In this document: positions 6,195-8,797 of the stretch, one piece after another
Position numbering within the stretch: the stretch's first letter is position 1
Layout: each line of letters opens with the position of its first letter
NCBI GenBank assembly: GCA_008975185.1
Contig: BFAU01000185.1
Location: 1-8,797 of the forward strand
Source of the DNA: a bacterium MnTg04
GTDB taxonomy: Bacteria; Pseudomonadota; Gammaproteobacteria; Steroidobacterales; MnTg04
Direction of reading: 5' to 3'
DNA length: 8,797 nt
Made by a program: the position numbers and the translations under genes
The notes under the pieces: model-generated
The model's input: only the letters and a program-made list of their open reading frames with translations
Databases searched by the model: none
Told to the model about the DNA's origin: nothing

Positions 6195-7472
6195 ATGAAA
6201 GTGCTGATTGTGGGTGGCGGCGGTCGCGAGCATGCGCTGGCCTGGAAAGCGAGCCAGTCGCCGCTGGTCGATGAAGTCCTGGTCGCGCCGGGCAATGCCG
6301 GGACCGGCGGCGAGCCCGGTATGCGTAACGTTCCTGTTTCCGCCGACGATATCGAGGGCTTGCTGGACCTGGCCAGGCAGGAGAAGGTCGGGCTGACCAT
6401 CGTCGGACCGGAAACGCCACTCGTCAACGGCATCTGCGATCGTTTTGCCGCCGAAGGTCTGCGTTGTTTCGGTCCGTGCCAGGCTGCGGCGCAGCTTGAA
6501 GGCTCGAAAGCTTTCAGCAAGGACTTCATGGCCCGCCACGGTATCCCGACGGCCAGATATCGATCCTTCGACCAGGTCGATCCGGCATTGGCATGGCTGA
6601 AAGAGGTCGGCACGCCGATCGTTATCAAGGCCGATGGCCTGGCGGCGGGAAAAGGGGTCGTGGTCGCCGGCAACGAGGCCGAGGCCGAGGCCGCCCTGCG
6701 GGAGATGCTGGAACAAGAGCGCTTTGGCGAGGCCGGCTGCCGAGTCATCATGGAAGAGTTTCTGCCAGGTGAGGAAGCCAGTTTTATCGTCATCTGCGAT
6801 GGCAAGAATATTCTGCCACTGGCCACCTCACAGGATCACAAGACCCGCGACGACGGCGATGTCGGCCCGAACACGGGCGGCATGGGGGCGTACTCCCCGG
6901 CGCCTGTCGTTACACCGGAAGTACACGATCGGGTAATGCGCGAGATTATCGAACCCACGGTTGCCGGCATGGCGGCCGATGGGCATCCCTACACCGGCTT
7001 CCTGTACGCCGGGCTCATGATCGACGATGCGGGCGCTCCCAGCGTAGTGGAATTCAACTGCCGTTTCGGCGACCCGGAGGCGCAACCGGTCATGGCGCGG
7101 CTGCGGTCCGACCTGGTCATGCTTTGCGATGCCGCGCTGGATGGGCGTCTCGACCAGGTCGAGACGGAGTGGGACCGGCGCGTGTCGCTGGGTGTAGTCA
7201 TGGCGGCGGGGGGATACCCGGGCAGCTATGCCGGCGGCGAACCCATAACGGGACTCGACCAGGCCGTTGCCGGCCATGGCAAGGTGTTTCATGCGGGAAC
7301 CAGGATGGAAGGCGGCGAGATCGTTACCGCCGGCGGCCGCGTACTCTGTGTCGTCGCCTTGGCCGATACGATCGGCGAAGCACAACGGCGCGCCTATGCG
7401 CTAACCGAAAAAATACACTGGAAAGACGCTTTTTATCGCCGCGATATCGGCCACCGCGCGCTTGCGCGGTGA
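6195..7472 (+). CDS. purD: Phosphoribosylamine-glycine ligase (GAR synthetase)
   Basis: PurD joins glycine to 5-phosphoribosylamine with ATP, forming glycinamide ribonucleotide, the second step of purine synthesis. The 425-residue product (E. coli 429) is complete. It starts MKVLIVGGGGREHALAW, the typical N-terminal domain with GGGGREH at residues 7-13. It continues with APGNAGT and IVGPETPLVNGI, then the ATP-grasp core: IKADGLAAGKGVVVA (K145 region), MEEFLPGEEAS, a DHKTRDDGD to NTGGMGAYSP segment and FNCRFGDPEAQ (metal-binding region). The C-terminal domain ends with YALTEKIHWKDAFYRRDIG. ATG 6195 is preceded by GAGGG at a good distance. It is the last gene of the plus-strand run and faces rho across 40 bases. 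Its stop codon overlaps a GC-rich hairpin. Confidence 0.97.
   Translation: MKVLIVGGGGREHALAWKASQSPLVDEVLVAPGNAGTGGEPGMRNVPVSADDIEGLLDLARQEKVGLTIVGPETPLVNGICDRFAAEGLRCFGPCQAAAQLEGSKAFSKDFMARHGIPTARYRSFDQVDPALAWLKEVGTPIVIKADGLAAGKGVVVAGNEAEAEAALREMLEQERFGEAGCRVIMEEFLPGEEASFIVICDGKNILPLATSQDHKTRDDGDVGPNTGGMGAYSPAPVVTPEVHDRVMREIIEPTVAGMAADGHPYTGFLYAGLMIDDAGAPSVVEFNCRFGDPEAQPVMARLRSDLVMLCDAALDGRLDQVETEWDRRVSLGVVMAAGGYPGSYAGGEPITGLDQAVAGHGKVFHAGTRMEGGEIVTAGGRVLCVVALADTIGEAQRRAYALTEKIHWKDAFYRRDIGHRALAR
7452..7471 (+). other. GC-rich hairpin overlapping the purD stop codon
   Basis: CACCGCGC (7452-7459) and GCGCGGTG (7464-7471) form a perfect 8-bp stem with a 4-base loop (GCTT). The right arm takes in the first two bases of the TGA stop. 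Neither strand has a T-run after the stem, so a classic intrinsic terminator is not supported. It could still mark the 3' end of the convergent transcripts. Confidence 0.55.
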
Positions 7473-7512
7473 GCATCTGCTTGCTGTGTGATCGGCCGAC
7501 CAGTGAGCGGCG

Positions 7513-8797
7513 TCAACGCTTCATTGCGTCAAAGAATTGCGCATTGGTCTTGGTTTCTTTCATCTTGCCAAGCAGGAATTCGATGGCTGCAACCTCGTCC
7601 ATCGAGTGCAGCAGCTTGCGCAGAATCCAGATTTTTTGCAGTTCATCGGGCTTGGTGAGCAACTCCTCACGCCGGGTCCCGGACTTGTTGATGTTGAGTG
7701 CGGGAAAGATTCGTTTCTCTGCGATTCTCCGGTCCATGTGAATTTCCATGTTGCCGGTGCCCTTGAACTCTTCATAAATCACATCGTCCATACGCGAACC
7801 GGTCTCCACCAGAGCCGTGGCGATGATCGTCAGGCTGCCGCCCTCTTCGATGTTGCGCGCCGCGCCAAAGAACCGTTTCGGCTTGTGCAGGGCATTGGCA
7901 TCCACGCCACCGGTCAGCACTTTGCCCGACGATGGCACGACGGTGTTATAAGCACGCGCCAGGCGGGTAATCGAATCGAGCAGGATCACGACGTCTTTCT
8001 TGTGCTCGACCAGGCGCCTGGCTTTTTCGATCACCATGTCCGCAACCTGTACATGGCGGCTGGCCGGCTCGTCGAAAGTACTGGAAACCACTTCGCCGCG
8101 AACGCTGCGTATCATCTCCGTGACTTCTTCGGGACGTTCGTCGATCAGCAGGACAATCAGGAAAACTTCGGGGTGTTTCGAAGTGAGCGAGGTCGCGATG
8201 TTCTGCAGCAACATGGTCTTACCCGCCTTCGGCGGAGAAACGATCAGGCCACGCTGGCCCTTGCCGATCGGCGACATCAGATCGATGATCCTGGCGGTCA
8301 GATCTTCGGTGCTGCCGTTGCCAATTTCGAGTTCCAGGCGTTCCGTCGGGAACAACGGCGTCAGGTTGCCAAACGCTACCTTGTGGCTGGCGTTTTCCGG
8401 CGCTTCAAAATTGATCTCGCCGATCTTGAGCAGGGCGAAATACCGCTCGCCGTCCCGCGGCGGCCTGATCAGCCCGGAAACGGTATCGCCGGTGCGCAAA
8501 CTGAATCGGCGAATCTGGCTCGGCGACACATAGATATCATCGGGGCCGGCCAGGTAGGAACTATCGGCAGACCGAAGAAAACCAAAGCCGTCCTGGAGGA
8601 TTTCCAGCACCCCATCGCCATAGATGTCCTCGCCCTTTTGCGAATGGGCGTTTAAGATGGCGAAAATAAAATCCTGCTTGCGAGCGCGGGCCAGGTCTTC
8701 CAGCCCCATTTCCTCCGCAAGATCCGCCAACTCTGCTACCGGACGGGTTTTCAGCTCGGTCAGGTTCAGCGATGATTTTTTCGCATCGAGTTCTTCC
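7513..8797 (-). CDS. rho: Transcription termination factor Rho (5' partial)
   Basis: Rho is the hexameric RNA helicase/ATPase that ends transcription at Rho-dependent sites. The frame runs leftward from the window edge to a TGA at 7513-7515, giving 427 visible residues. Domains in order are a helical N-terminal segment (NLTELKTRPVAELADLAEEM), the cold-shock RNA-binding domain (DGFGFLRSADSSYLAGPDD, then IYVSPSQIRRF), Walker A (SPPKAGKTM, about 8214-8240), IVLLIDERPEEVTEM, VVILLDSITRLARAYNT, a Q-loop region (VLTGGVDANALHKPKRFFG) and an R-loop region (GTGNMEIHMDRRIAEKR). All look intact. Residues equivalent to the E. coli start MNLTELK read LNLTELK, preceded by an open in-frame EELDAKKSS. So the start is probably upstream of the window and the protein is somewhat longer than the 419 residues of E. 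coli Rho. The TTG at 8730 is inside the conserved N-terminus. The gene is convergent with purD. Confidence 0.97.
   Translation of the reverse strand, partial: EELDAKKSSLNLTELKTRPVAELADLAEEMGLEDLARARKQDFIFAILNAHSQKGEDIYGDGVLEILQDGFGFLRSADSSYLAGPDDIYVSPSQIRRFSLRTGDTVSGLIRPPRDGERYFALLKIGEINFEAPENASHKVAFGNLTPLFPTERLELEIGNGSTEDLTARIIDLMSPIGKGQRGLIVSPPKAGKTMLLQNIATSLTSKHPEVFLIVLLIDERPEEVTEMIRSVRGEVVSSTFDEPASRHVQVADMVIEKARRLVEHKKDVVILLDSITRLARAYNTVVPSSGKVLTGGVDANALHKPKRFFGAARNIEEGGSLTIIATALVETGSRMDDVIYEEFKGTGNMEIHMDRRIAEKRIFPALNINKSGTRREELLTKPDELQKIWILRKLLHSMDEVAAIEFLLGKMKETKTNAQFFDAMKR

Noticed and set aside
7537..8655. 372-codon plus-strand open frame opposite rho
   Set aside because: Rho matches its family throughout on the minus strand. 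The plus frame has no motifs.
8692..8730. TTG 8730 as the rho start
   Set aside because: The conserved NLTELK...VAEL segment lies upstream of it in frame, so the start must be farther right.

Overview
The window is about 8.8 kb of GC-rich, tightly packed bacterial chromosome. Gene content and order point to a gammaproteobacterium: accC, (prmA), a zinc-ribbon/DUF3426 membrane protein, dusB, fis, purH and purD, followed by rho on the opposite strand. The dusB-fis pair and a Fis protein with an E. coli-like C-terminus are hallmarks of that class. No species can be assigned from the sequence. There are no mobile elements, CRISPR arrays, tRNAs or rRNAs. It reads as a housekeeping region, not an accessory island.

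Layout, left to right. Positions 1-1201 hold the 3' nine-tenths of accC (biotin carboxylase); its first ~47 codons lie outside the window. Positions 1202-1376 hold what looks like a shrunken, frame-broken remnant of prmA (ribosomal protein L11 methyltransferase), the gene usually found at this place. Positions 1393-3171 encode a 592-residue zinc-ribbon/DUF3426 membrane protein, started at a TTG codon, with an unusually long acidic low-complexity linker. Positions 3260-4264 hold dusB (tRNA-dihydrouridine synthase), with a substitution in its active-site motif. Positions 4279-4557 hold fis (GTG start). Positions 4576-6147 hold purH (GTG start) and 6195-7472 purD, the last genes of the plus-strand run. 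Positions 7513-8797 on the minus strand hold rho, convergent with purD and running off the right edge.

How the genes relate. accC belongs to acetyl-CoA carboxylase (fatty-acid synthesis). dusB modifies tRNA, and in E. coli it is the leader gene of the fis operon. Fis is the nucleoid and growth-phase regulator. purH and purD make IMP-pathway intermediates. From the DUF3426 gene to purD the gaps are 14 to 88 bp, so co-transcription is plausible, though no promoter could be identified with confidence.

The points most worth a second look are the apparent prmA erosion, the Asn-to-Ile change three residues before the DusB catalytic cysteine, the repeat-containing acidic linker of the DUF3426 protein, stem-loops overlapping the purH and purD stop codons, and the extended N-terminus of Rho. 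I did not see a convincing undescribed multi-gene system here.
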